The notes under the pieces were generated by a model, which worked only from the letters and a program-made list of their open reading frames with translations, was not told the DNA's origin and made no database searches. Shown here piece after piece: positions 1 to 7,401 of a DNA stretch of 28,434 nucleotides. Numbering within the stretch: position 1 is the first letter of the stretch; each line of letters starts with the position of its first letter. This DNA is from Firmicutes bacterium UBA3738 (GTDB lineage Bacteria; Bacillota; Clostridia; Peptostreptococcales; Anaerovoracaceae): NCBI GenBank assembly GCA_002372505.1, contig DFGY01000103.1, positions 1 to 28,434 on the forward strand, written 5' to 3'. A program made the position numbers and the translations under genes.

Positions 1-70
1 AACCACAAATATATTGTAGTAGGATTGGGGTGTTGAAAGATCCGGGCATCAAAGGATATTCGACGAATAT

Positions 71-556
71 TTGGATGTCAGCGATATGTGGATAGCTATT
101 GGAACCATGAGGATTGAAAATGTAACGGAGGGTTGGGATGTAACTGAAGAGAGTACTGCCAATCCAGAGGTATTTCTTGAATTTGTGGGTTATAACATCG
201 AATATGACCCAAAATATAATGATGAACACGAGAAGTTTTTAAGCACAAATCGTTTTCTATCGACAATATACTATGGTGACGAGGAAAGGTTCTGTTCCGA
301 CGATAGTACAATGCATATAAAACCTAAAATGACGTCAAACTCATGGGGGTCAGTTACCTTCGTTGCTTTTTATCCAGAAAATATTACTCCGAATAATCCG
401 GAGGGTGAACATTTAGAGGAAGTCAGTAAGGGCAATTTTGTTTTTGGGCATCAGTATAATAGTGGGCGTTTATACAATAACGGAGATCCAGAAGGAGTAA
501 GACTTAACCTAGATGTTCATCCAGAAAATTATGCAGAAGAATTACAAAAAGAATAA
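71..556 (+). CDS. Hypothetical protein, start uncertain, possibly a fragment
   Basis: I do not recognise this 161-residue acidic protein. It has no signal peptide or membrane segment. Many Asn, Asp, Glu and aromatic residues suggest a soluble fold. The start used is TTG at 71, with an AAAGGA about 14 bases upstream, which is a poor fit; ATG at 86 is the alternative. The reading frame is open upstream to about base 23 with no good start codon. In another frame the first 36 bases read as a plausible protein end (NHKYIVVGLGC, stop at 34-36). This could therefore be the 3' part of a larger gene broken by a frameshift, or simply a small gene following another. A strong terminator lies about 55 bases downstream, so it is transcribed separately from hipBA. 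Base composition is AT-rich like hipBA and unlike the glycolytic genes. Confidence 0.5.
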   Translation: MDVSDMWIAIGTMRIENVTEGWDVTEESTANPEVFLEFVGYNIEYDPKYNDEHEKFLSTNRFLSTIYYGDEERFCSDDSTMHIKPKMTSNSWGSVTFVAFYPENITPNNPEGEHLEEVSKGNFVFGHQYNSGRLYNNGDPEGVRLNLDVHPENYAEELQKE

Positions 557-610
557 TGAAGGGTTATATAATTTGCAAAAACATGCACATTAGCTACCAA
601 AAAAACAGAT

Positions 611-643
611 AACGCGCAAAGTATTGCGCGTTGTTGTTTTTTG
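611..643 (+). terminator. Rho-independent terminator after the first gene
   Basis: Perfect 9-bp stem AACGCGCAA (611-619) / TTGCGCGTT (624-632) with a 4-base loop, followed by a T-rich tract. It separates the first gene from hipBA. Confidence 0.8.
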
Positions 644-658
644 TGTTATGGTTATACT
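631..658 (+). promoter_or_regulatory. Possible sigma-A promoter of hipBA
   Basis: TTGTTG (631-636), 16-base spacer, TATACT (653-658), giving a transcript start near 665 and a leader of about 35 bases to hipB. The -35 is weak and overlaps the terminator's T tract, so this is tentative. Confidence 0.4.
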
Positions 659-699
659 ACGAATAGATTTTAACTGATTCTGATAAAAGGTGGTGTGCA

Positions 700-1041
700 A
701 TGCATATAACTAATTTAGATTCTAACGAGTTAATAATCAAAGAACTTGGAAAGAGAATAAGAGACACCAGAGTGGCGATGAATATAAAGCAATCTGAGCT
801 TGCAGATATGGCAGGGGTATCCTTGAGAACTATTAGTAACATTGAAAACGGAGGGGATGTTAAGCTTTCGGTATTTATAAATGTTCTACGTGGGATTAAT
901 CAGGCTGACAAACTAAATATCATTATTGATGATCAAAGTATAAGGCCTAGTAATTTTTTGGATGTGGGGAAAAAGCGTGTGCGTGCAGGGAAAAGCAAGG
1001 TGAATGAAAAACGAAATTGGGTTTGGGGTGAAGACAAATGA
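700..1041 (+). CDS. hipB: HipB-like XRE-family antitoxin / operon repressor
   Basis: A 113-residue DNA-binding protein with a Cro/C1 helix-turn-helix at about residues 14-70 (LGKRIRDTR, QSELADMAGVSLRTISNIENG). A basic tail follows (KKRVRAGKSK, about 91-100) that ends in Trp residues (WVWG). HipB proteins pair with HipA, block the kinase in a complex and repress their own operon through the helix-turn-helix. The start ATG has AGGTGG (688-693) six bases upstream. The stop overlaps the hipA start in an ATGA arrangement, which implies translational coupling and fixed stoichiometry. The assignment rests on the fold plus the hipA neighbour. The tail is longer than in E. coli HipB, and the DNA site is not obvious in the upstream region. 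Confidence 0.85.
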   Translation: MHITNLDSNELIIKELGKRIRDTRVAMNIKQSELADMAGVSLRTISNIENGGDVKLSVFINVLRGINQADKLNIIIDDQSIRPSNFLDVGKKRVRAGKSKVNEKRNWVWGEDK

Positions 1042-2339
1042 CAAATGCTGCAGAAGTTTATTTATGGGGAACCAGAATTGGAATAGTCGCGTTACAAGAT
1101 GATAACCGAACTTCAAGGTTTGAATATGATAAGGATTTCATAATGAGCGGAATTGAAGTATCGCCTATAATGATGCCTTTATCGGAACGTGTATATTCAT
1201 TTCCTGAGTTATCAGAACAGTCATTCAGAGGATTGCCGGGATTGCTGGCTGATTCTTTGCCGGACAAATTTGGAAACATTATTCTTGATGCATGGCTTGC
1301 ATCCCAAGGCAGGGATAGAAAATCATTAAATATAATCGAGCAATTATGTTACACGGGAAAACGTGGTATGGGAGCGCTTGAATTTGTTCCGGCTTTGTCG
1401 GATTATCCGACAGAATATGAAAGAATACAAGTGAATCAGTTAGCGGGCTTAGCTTCAGATATTCTTAGCCAGAGGTATAAAACGAGCTATAGAAATGATT
1501 CTCACTTGATGGAACAAATAATAAAAGTCGGCACATCAGCAGGTGGTGCACGCGCGAAAGCTATTGTTGCATGGAATGAAAAAACCGGGGACATTCGCTC
1601 GGGTCAAATTAATCCGGGTGACGGATATGAATATTGGCTTATTAAATTCGGAAACGTTGAGGGAAATAGGGATAAAGAGGAAGTAGACAGACCCGAATAT
1701 ACAAAGATTGAATATGCATATTATCTAATGGCCTTGGCTGCAGGAATTAAAATGAATGAGTGTAGACTCTTCCGCGAGGGAGGAATTTGTCATTTCATGA
1801 CAAGGAGATTTGACAGGATAGGTGACAAGGGTGATAAATTGCATATGCAGACCCTTGGTGCCCTGGCTCATTACGATTACAATATATCCGGTGTATATAG
1901 TTATGAGCAGGCGGCAAAAGTTATCAGATTGCTTGGGATGGGTCAGAAAGAAATTGAAGAATTGTACAAAAGAATGGTGTTTAATGTTATAGCGCGAAAT
2001 CAAGATGACCATGTTAAAAATATTTCTTTTCTCATGGATAAGGATGGCATTTGGTCACTGGCTCCGGCATATGATATTACTTACGCATATAATCCGGGTG
2101 GGATATGGACGGGCAGCCACCAAATGACTATTAATGGGAAGCGGGACTCCATTAATATGGATGACTTGATACAGTGTTCAAATACAATGAACATAAGCCA
2201 TTCAAGAGCAAGTAATATCATCTCATGTGTTTCGCAAGCAGTGTCAAACTGGCAAGAATTTGCTTATCAAGCCGGACTAAACGAAGATGTGGCTATCAAA
2301 ATTGGCAATACACATGAACATACAACTATTGTTAGGTAG
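1038..2339 (+). CDS. hipA: HipA-family serine/threonine kinase toxin
   Basis: A 433-residue protein of normal full length. HipA kinases phosphorylate a translation factor such as glutamyl-tRNA synthetase and induce growth arrest and persistence; the target here is unknown. The N-terminal HipA domain (LPGLLADSLPDKFGN, about 66-80) is followed by the glycine-rich loop GTSAGGARAKA (165-175). S167 lies where HipA autophosphorylates. Next come Lys203 (WLIKF), the catalytic segment NQDDHVKN (321-328, Asp323 aligning with E. coli Asp309) and the metal-binding APAYD (Asp346). All key residues appear intact, so this is probably an active kinase. It overlaps hipB by four bases. Codon use is AT-rich relative to the genes downstream, which fits a horizontally acquired module. 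There is no strong terminator directly after it; the next hairpin is the one in the gap leader. Confidence 0.9.
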   Translation: MTNAAEVYLWGTRIGIVALQDDNRTSRFEYDKDFIMSGIEVSPIMMPLSERVYSFPELSEQSFRGLPGLLADSLPDKFGNIILDAWLASQGRDRKSLNIIEQLCYTGKRGMGALEFVPALSDYPTEYERIQVNQLAGLASDILSQRYKTSYRNDSHLMEQIIKVGTSAGGARAKAIVAWNEKTGDIRSGQINPGDGYEYWLIKFGNVEGNRDKEEVDRPEYTKIEYAYYLMALAAGIKMNECRLFREGGICHFMTRRFDRIGDKGDKLHMQTLGALAHYDYNISGVYSYEQAAKVIRLLGMGQKEIEELYKRMVFNVIARNQDDHVKNISFLMDKDGIWSLAPAYDITYAYNPGGIWTGSHQMTINGKRDSINMDDLIQCSNTMNISHSRASNIISCVSQAVSNWQEFAYQAGLNEDVAIKIGNTHEHTTIVR

Positions 2340-2363
2340 GCCGTGGATATTGCTGCAGCGCAC

Positions 2364-2391
2364 TTGAATTACCGTCCTTATATGTTATAAT
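2364..2391 (+). promoter_or_regulatory. Sigma-A promoter of the glycolytic operon
   Basis: TTGAAT (2364-2369), 16-base spacer, perfect TATAAT (2386-2391). Predicted start is near 2398, giving a leader of about 170 bases before gap. The -35 overlaps the left arm of an inverted repeat (see next entry). Confidence 0.7.
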
Positions 2392-2436
2392 GTATTGAGT
2401 TTGAAGATTATTTATTGAATTAACCGGGACGGTAAT
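2368..2436 (+). repeat. 10-bp inverted repeat bracketing the gap promoter -10 and start site
   Basis: ATTACCGTCC (2368-2377) is exactly complementary to GGACGGTAAT (2427-2436), 49 bases apart. TTGAATTA is also repeated directly at 2364-2371 and 2415-2422. The right arm contains CGGGAC (2425-2430), which resembles half of a CggR operator box, but no cggR gene is in the operon. Probably a two-site operator; the regulator is not identified. Confidence 0.45.
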
Positions 2437-2473
2437 GATGGAAACAGTTCAAATTACAACACAATAGGTAATT

Positions 2474-2522
2474 ACTGCCGAATCCCTAGGCCATGCAGGC
2501 CGAGGGAACGGCAGTTATTTTT
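2474..2522 (+). terminator. Terminator-like hairpin in the gap leader (attenuator candidate)
   Basis: Long hairpin: ACTGCCG (2474-2480) pairs CGGCAGT (2509-2515), CCCT (2484-2487) pairs AGGG (2503-2506), and GGCC (2489-2492) pairs GGCC (2498-2501) around an ATGCA loop. TTATTTTTA follows. It lies between the only good promoter and gap, so operon transcription must pass it. A tiny frame of 10 codons from ATG 2438 to TAG 2465-2467 lies just ahead of it (an in-frame ATG also at 2435). No alternative antiterminator pairing was obvious to me. Confidence 0.5.
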
Positions 2523-2568
2523 ATAAAGTCACAACATAATTTCACTATATTTAAGGAGGACAAACAAA

Positions 2569-3582
2569 ATGGCAGTAAAAGTTGGAATCAGCGGATACGG
2601 AAGAATTTCAAGAGTGGTAATGCGTGCGGCCTTGAACGACCCCGATGTTGAAATCGTAGCGATCAACAAGCGTAACGCAGATCTTGAGTACATGAAGTAC
2701 ATGCTGAAGTATGATTCTACATTCGGAAGATTCCCCGCAGAAATCGAAGTTGCGGAAGACGGACTGGTAATAGACGGAAAGCTGGTTAAAGTTTACGGCG
2801 AAAGCGACGCTTCAAAGATTCCATGGAAGGAATGCGGAGCAGAGTACATCATCGAAGGTACAGGCGCTTATACAACAACTGAGAAGGCTATGGCTCACAT
2901 CGAAGCCGGCGCAAAGAAGGTTATCATTTCAGCTCCTGCCAAGGATGACTCCCCCACATTCGTAATGGGCGTAAACCACGACAAATACACAAGCGACATG
3001 ATGGTAGTATCCAACGCTTCCTGCACAACAAACTGCCTTGCTCCTATGGCTAAGGTTGTACAGGACAAGTGGGGCATCAAGCACGGTCTCATGGCTACAA
3101 TCCACGCTGCAACAGCCAAGCAGAAGGTAGTTGACTCCCGTTCAGAAAAAGACTGGAGAACAGGCCGCAGCGTATTTGGAAACATTATTCCTTCAACAAC
3201 AGGCGCTGCCAAGGCAGTAGGTCTGGTAATTCCTGAACTCCAGGGCAAGATGACAGGTATTTCATACAGAATCCCTGCAGCTGACGTTTCCCTGGTAGAC
3301 CTGAACATCGAGCTGGAAAAGGGCGCTACATACGAAGAAATCTGCGCAGCAATGAAGGAAGCTTCAGAAGGTCCCATGAAGGGCATTCTGGAATATGTTG
3401 ACGATGAAGTAACATCAATCGACTTCTTGGGCGACCCGCACACATCAATATTCGACGCTCGTCAGGGTATCCACATTTACGATACACTGTTCAAGCTGGT
3501 AGCTTACTATGACAACGAATATGGTTACTCAAACAAGCTGCTCATGCTGGCTAAGCACATGTGCGAAGTTGATAACAAATAA
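2569..3582 (+). CDS. gap: Glyceraldehyde-3-phosphate dehydrogenase
   Basis: A 337-residue cytosolic enzyme that converts glyceraldehyde 3-phosphate, phosphate and NAD(P)+ to 1,3-bisphosphoglycerate. It has the Rossmann domain (about 1-150), the catalytic SNASCTTNC with Cys152, and His179. The AAGGAGG site at 2553-2559 fixes the start. It heads the operon gap-pgk-tpiA-eno, 21 bases ahead of pgk. It is closest in style to the E. coli GapA type. Three cofactor-pocket positions are unusual. GISGYGRISR has Ser14 in place of the third glycine of GxGxxG. The Asp after AIN that holds the NAD ribose is replaced by Lys-Arg (AINKRN, 33-36). The GP of VDGP is replaced by Ser-Arg (190-191). Together these suggest NADP use or dual specificity; that part is inference. 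Confidence 0.96.
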   Translation: MAVKVGISGYGRISRVVMRAALNDPDVEIVAINKRNADLEYMKYMLKYDSTFGRFPAEIEVAEDGLVIDGKLVKVYGESDASKIPWKECGAEYIIEGTGAYTTTEKAMAHIEAGAKKVIISAPAKDDSPTFVMGVNHDKYTSDMMVVSNASCTTNCLAPMAKVVQDKWGIKHGLMATIHAATAKQKVVDSRSEKDWRTGRSVFGNIIPSTTGAAKAVGLVIPELQGKMTGISYRIPAADVSLVDLNIELEKGATYEEICAAMKEASEGPMKGILEYVDDEVTSIDFLGDPHTSIFDARQGIHIYDTLFKLVAYYDNEYGYSNKLLMLAKHMCEVDNK

Positions 3583-3603
3583 TTGAATCACTAAGAGGTA
3601 ACA

Positions 3604-4788
3604 ATGAAAAAAACAGTTAAAGACATAGAAGTAAAAGGAAAGAAGGTCCTGGTAAGGTGCGACTTTAACGTGCCTATGCAGGATGGGAAAATTACTGACG
3701 ATGTGAGAATCAGAGCGGCTCTGCCAACCATTGAATATCTCAAGGATAACGGCGCAAAGATCATTCTCATGAGCCACATGGGCAGACCCAAGGGCGAGCC
3801 CAAAATGGAATTCACCCTGGCTCCCGTAGCAGACAGACTCTCGGAGCTTCTGTGCACGGAAGTTAAGTTTGCTCAGTCAGACGTAGTTGTTGACGACTCC
3901 GTTAAGGCTGCAGTAGACGCAATGGCAGAGGGTGACATTGTCCTTCTTGAGAATACCAGATTCCGCAAAGAGGAAACTGACAATGCCGAGCCCTTCACCG
4001 GCGAGCTTGCGTCTCTGGGCGAGCTTTTCGTAAACGATGCCTTCGGCACAGCTCACAGAGCTCACTGCTCCACAGCGGGAATAGCTGCATACATGCCGGC
4101 TGTTTCAGGGTTCCTCATTGAGAAGGAACTGAAATTCCTGGGCGAGGCCGTTGAAGATCCGGCCAGACCTTTCCTTGCAATTATGGGCGGCTCAAAGGTA
4201 TCCGACAAAATAAAGGTAATCGACCATCTGCTGGACAAGGTGGATGCGCTCATTATCGGTGGCGGAATGGCCTACACATTCTACAAGGCCATGGGCTATG
4301 AAATCGGCAAGTCCATTCTCGATGAAGAGGGAATAGACCTGGCCAGCGAGCTCATGGAAAAGGCTAACGACAACGGAGTTGAGCTTCTCATTCCCGTTGA
4401 TACAATGTGCGCAACGGAGTTTTCAAACGATGCGGAGCACCACGTATTCAGAGCCAGCCAGATGCCCCCACACATGATGGGAATGGATATCGGGCCTGAA
4501 TCACAGAAGGCCTTCGCAAAGGAAATCGCCGAGGCTAAGACTATCGTCTGGAACGGCCCCATGGGCGTATTCGAAATGCCAAACTTTGCAGTTGGCACAA
4601 ACGCGGTAGCCAAGGCTATGGCAGAGACCGACGCTGTAACGGTAATCGGCGGCGGCGACTCAGCTGCCGCAGTAGAGCAGGCAGGCCTTGCTGACAAAAT
4701 GACACATATTTCAACAGGCGGCGGCGCATCACTGGAGTTCTTGGAAGGTAAGGAACTGCCGGGGGTAGCATGTCTGGAAGACAAATAA
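3604..4788 (+). CDS. pgk: Phosphoglycerate kinase
   Basis: A 394-residue cytosolic enzyme that moves phosphate from 1,3-bisphosphoglycerate to ADP, the first ATP-yielding step of lower glycolysis. Visible family motifs are VRCDFNVP (17-24) and SHMGRPKG (57-64) in the substrate-binding N-domain, GGSKVSDK (195-202) at the nucleotide side, GGGDSAAAV (349-357) and the C-terminal TGGGASLEFLEG (371-382). The length is normal for bacterial Pgk. AGAGGT lies seven bases before ATG. It follows gap by 21 bases and precedes tpiA by 16 bases, in one transcript with the GAPDH that makes its substrate. Nothing is missing or broken. Confidence 0.98.
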   Translation: MKKTVKDIEVKGKKVLVRCDFNVPMQDGKITDDVRIRAALPTIEYLKDNGAKIILMSHMGRPKGEPKMEFTLAPVADRLSELLCTEVKFAQSDVVVDDSVKAAVDAMAEGDIVLLENTRFRKEETDNAEPFTGELASLGELFVNDAFGTAHRAHCSTAGIAAYMPAVSGFLIEKELKFLGEAVEDPARPFLAIMGGSKVSDKIKVIDHLLDKVDALIIGGGMAYTFYKAMGYEIGKSILDEEGIDLASELMEKANDNGVELLIPVDTMCATEFSNDAEHHVFRASQMPPHMMGMDIGPESQKAFAKEIAEAKTIVWNGPMGVFEMPNFAVGTNAVAKAMAETDAVTVIGGGDSAAAVEQAGLADKMTHISTGGGASLEFLEGKELPGVACLEDK

Positions 4789-4804
4789 TTTGGAGGTCAT
4801 ATAA

Positions 4805-5551
4805 ATGAGAACACCATTTATAGCCGGCAACTGGAAGATGAACATGAGCAGGGCAGAGGCCACGGACTTTGCCAATGCTCTCAAAGAGAAGTACCATGAC
4901 ACAGATGTGCGCACAGCCATCTGTGCCCCCTTCGTTCATCTGGAGCTGCTGAAAAATATATTCGAAGGAACTGACATTAAAGTCGGCGCCCAGAACTGTC
5001 ACTTTGAGGACAGCGGCGCATTCACCGGTGAGGTGTCCGTTCCCATGCTGGAAGAGCTGGGTATCGATTACTGCATTATCGGCCACTCCGAGAGACGTGA
5101 GTACAATAACGAGACTGACGAGACAGTAAATCTCAAACTTAAGAGACTCTTCGCTTCTTCCATTCTGCCCATTCTCTGCGTAGGTGAGAACCTGGATCAG
5201 AGGGATGCAGGAAAGGAAAAGGAAATCGTAGAGGCACAGGTAAAGGCCGATCTGGAAGGTCTGACAGCAGAAAACGTTTCTGCCCTGACTATAGCTTACG
5301 AGCCTATTTGGGCCATAGGCACCGGTCGCACAGCCAGCCCGGAGCAGGCTGAAGAAATGTGCGCTCACATCAGAGACATTATTTCAGACCTGTATGGTGA
5401 TGCAGTTGCCTGCGAGACCACAATCCAGTATGGCGGCAGCATGAAGCCGGGCAATGCCACGGAGCTCATGAACATGGAGAACATCGACGGCGGCCTCATT
5501 GGCGGCGCAAGTCTGAAGGTTGATGACTTCATGGGAATAATAAATTTTTAA
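4805..5551 (+). CDS. tpiA: Triosephosphate isomerase
   Basis: A 248-residue TIM-barrel enzyme that interconverts dihydroxyacetone phosphate and glyceraldehyde 3-phosphate. The active-site residues are all present: NWKMN with Asn9 and Lys11, GHSERR with the electrophile His94, and YEPIWAIGTG with the base Glu166 and flexible loop 6. The phosphate-binding YGGSMKP and GGASL segments close the barrel. TGGAGGT sits upstream of the ATG. It is the third gene of the operon, 18 bases from eno. A gpm gene, often placed between tpiA and eno in Firmicutes, is absent here, so phosphoglycerate mutase must be encoded elsewhere. Confidence 0.98.
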   Translation: MRTPFIAGNWKMNMSRAEATDFANALKEKYHDTDVRTAICAPFVHLELLKNIFEGTDIKVGAQNCHFEDSGAFTGEVSVPMLEELGIDYCIIGHSERREYNNETDETVNLKLKRLFASSILPILCVGENLDQRDAGKEKEIVEAQVKADLEGLTAENVSALTIAYEPIWAIGTGRTASPEQAEEMCAHIRDIISDLYGDAVACETTIQYGGSMKPGNATELMNMENIDGGLIGGASLKVDDFMGIINF

Positions 5552-5569
5552 GTAAAAAGGAGAAGTTAC

Positions 5570-6868
5570 ATGGAAATGGTTTATATCGATGATATTCTGG
5601 CCCGCGAGGTGCTGGACTCAAGAGGTAATCCGACTGTAGAAGTAGAAGTACTGCTTACTGACGGTTCCTGCGGACGCGCAATCGTTCCAAGCGGAGCATC
5701 CACAGGCGTACACGAAGCAGTTGAGCTTAGAGACGGAGACAAGGACAGATACCTGGGCAAGGGCGTTCAGAAGGCAGTTGAAAATGTTAACGATATTATC
5801 GCTCCTCACCTGATCGACTTCGATCCATTTGACCAGGTAGGACTGGACAAGGCTCTTATCGCTCTCGACGGAACAGAGAACAAAGGCAAGCTGGGTGCAA
5901 ACGCAATTCTCGGCGTATCCATGGCCAATGCCATTGCCGCAGCTGAGTCTCTGGGACTGCCTCTGTTTAAATACCTGGGCGGCACAAACGGCAAGACTCT
6001 GCCTACACCTATGATGAACATTCTCAATGGTGGATCCCACGCGGACAACACTGTTGACATTCAGGAATTCATGATTATGCCGGCCGGAGCTCCTACATTC
6101 AAAGAAGCTCTGAGAATGGGGGCTGAAACATTCCACGCTCTCAAATCAGTTCTCAAAGAGCGCGGTCTCAACACGGCAGTTGGCGATGAAGGCGGTTTCG
6201 CACCGGACCTGGCCAACAATGAAGAGGCTATCAAAGTAATCGTTGAAGCTATCGAAAGAGCCGGATACAAACCGGGCGAAGATATATTCATCGCAATGGA
6301 CGCTGCTTCATCAGAATTCTACGATGCTGAGAACAACATCTACGACATGAAGGGTGAAGGCGTTAAGAAGACAGCTGACGAAATGATTGAGTACTATGAC
6401 ATGCTCTCAGATAAATATCCAATCATCTCTCTGGAAGACGGCCTTGCAGAAGATGACTGGGAAGGCTGGGCTAAGCTGACTAAGGAACTTGGCGGCAAAA
6501 TCCAGCTGGTAGGTGACGACCTCTTTGTTACAAACACAAAGAGACTGGCTGACGGAATTGAAAAGGGCGTAGGTAACTCCATCCTTATCAAGGTTAACCA
6601 GATCGGTACACTGACAGAAACCTTCGATGCAATCGAAATGGCTAAGAAGGCCGGATACACTGCAGTAGTTTCTCACAGAAGTGGTGAGACTGAAGATACA
6701 ACTATCGCCGATATCGTAGTTGGTCTCAATGCAGGTCAGATCAAGACAGGATCCCTTTCCAGAACTGACCGTATCGCTAAGTACAACCAGCTCCTGAGAA
6801 TTGAGGAGTGCCTGGATGATGCAGCGGTATATGCGGGAATGGATGCGTTTTACTGCCTGAAAAAATAA
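5570..6868 (+). CDS. eno: Enolase (phosphopyruvate hydratase)
   Basis: A 432-residue cytosolic enzyme that dehydrates 2-phosphoglycerate to phosphoenolpyruvate and needs magnesium. The catalytic loop SGASTG (41-46), His157 in GGSHADN and proton donor Glu207 in GDEGGF are present. So are metal ligands Asp244 (MDAAS), Glu289 (SLEDG) and Asp316 (VGDDLF), the base Lys341 (LIKVNQIGT) and SHRSGETED (368-376). AAAGGAG (5556-5562) lies seven bases before ATG 5570; a second in-frame ATG at 5576 is less well spaced. This is the last gene of the glycolytic operon and is followed by a strong terminator with a GAAA tetraloop. Confidence 0.98.
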   Translation: MEMVYIDDILAREVLDSRGNPTVEVEVLLTDGSCGRAIVPSGASTGVHEAVELRDGDKDRYLGKGVQKAVENVNDIIAPHLIDFDPFDQVGLDKALIALDGTENKGKLGANAILGVSMANAIAAAESLGLPLFKYLGGTNGKTLPTPMMNILNGGSHADNTVDIQEFMIMPAGAPTFKEALRMGAETFHALKSVLKERGLNTAVGDEGGFAPDLANNEEAIKVIVEAIERAGYKPGEDIFIAMDAASSEFYDAENNIYDMKGEGVKKTADEMIEYYDMLSDKYPIISLEDGLAEDDWEGWAKLTKELGGKIQLVGDDLFVTNTKRLADGIEKGVGNSILIKVNQIGTLTETFDAIEMAKKAGYTAVVSHRSGETEDTTIADIVVGLNAGQIKTGSLSRTDRIAKYNQLLRIEECLDDAAVYAGMDAFYCLKK

Positions 6869-6912
6869 GTATATTTAGTATTCAGCAGTAGCTGAACTTC
6901 AATATCAAAGCG

Positions 6913-6950
6913 GCGAAAGTGCTCGGGAAACCGGGCACTTTCGCTGTTTT
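6913..6950 (+). terminator. Rho-independent terminator of the gap-pgk-tpiA-eno operon
   Basis: A 14-bp stem (6913-6926 with 6931-6944, one wobble pair) capped by a GAAA tetraloop, then TGTTTTAA. A smaller TTCAGC/GCTGAA hairpin (6881-6896) precedes it. Confidence 0.9.
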
Positions 6951-6966
6951 AACTTATTGATTTTTT

Positions 6967-7005
6967 GGTGTCGTATTTGACACCTTCGCTATATAACTTT
7001 ATAAT
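6967..7005 (+). promoter_or_regulatory. Consensus sigma-A promoter with palindromic operator, upstream of hicB
   Basis: Exact consensus TTGACA (6977-6982), 17-base spacer, TATAAT (7000-7005). Predicted start is near 7012. GGTGTC (6967-6972) and GACACC (6979-6984) form an inverted repeat over the -35, a natural site for a repressor that would tame such a strong promoter. Confidence 0.8.
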
Positions 7006-7035
7006 GAGGTGGTGAAGATAAATGGGAGGAGAACA

Positions 7036-7401
7036 ATGAAAAAGATTGAGTATTATATGAATCTTCCATATGCGCTGGAAATAATACCGGATATCGATGA
7101 AGGTGGTTTTGTGGCGGAATATCCTGAACTCCCTGGATGCATTACCGCAGGAGAAACTTTGTCTGAGGTTGCATCCAATGCAGAACTGGCAAAAGAAGAA
7201 TGGATGGCTGCGGCACTGGAGGATGGATATCCTATTCCTGAACCTTTGGGATCGGGGGAATATTCCGGACAGTTTAAACTGCGAATACCGAAAACACTAC
7301 ATCGCAGTCTGTCTCTGCATGCCAAGAAGGAAGGGATCAGTATGAACCAGTACTGTTTATATTTGCTATCAAGGAATGACGCAATATATTCAAATAGATA
7401 G
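7036..7401 (+). CDS. hicB: HicB-family antitoxin-like protein without a HicA partner
   Basis: About 121 residues. The N-terminal half has the HicB/RNase H-like fold signature (YALEIIPDIDEGGFVAEYPE, LPGCITAGET). It ends in a proline-rich hinge and a ribbon-helix-helix-like C-terminus (FKLRIPKTLHRSLSLHAKKE, then GISMNQYCLYLLSR). HicB proteins inhibit the HicA mRNA interferase and repress their own operon. I chose ATG 7036 because GGAGGAG (7025-7031) is four bases upstream. The longer GTG start at 7009 would lie before the predicted transcript start. No hicA is visible on either side, so this is an orphan regulator, an antitoxin remnant, or a partner to a toxin elsewhere. The promoter is a perfect consensus with an operator-like palindrome. 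Confidence 0.85.
   Translation: MKKIEYYMNLPYALEIIPDIDEGGFVAEYPELPGCITAGETLSEVASNAELAKEEWMAAALEDGYPIPEPLGSGEYSGQFKLRIPKTLHRSLSLHAKKEGISMNQYCLYLLSRNDAIYSNR

Noticed and set aside
2523..2551. Second gap promoter after the leader hairpin (TATATT at 2546)
   Set aside because: No -35 at the right distance, and transcripts would start inside the ribosome site.
2895..3443. Long minus-strand frame opposite gap (182 codons)
   Set aside because: It is a shadow of the highly biased gap coding strand, without ribosome site; similar shadows lie opposite pgk, eno and the symporter gene.
7009..7035. Extended GTG start for hicB
   Set aside because: It lies before the predicted transcript start at about 7012, and the ATG at 7036 has a clear GGAGGAG.
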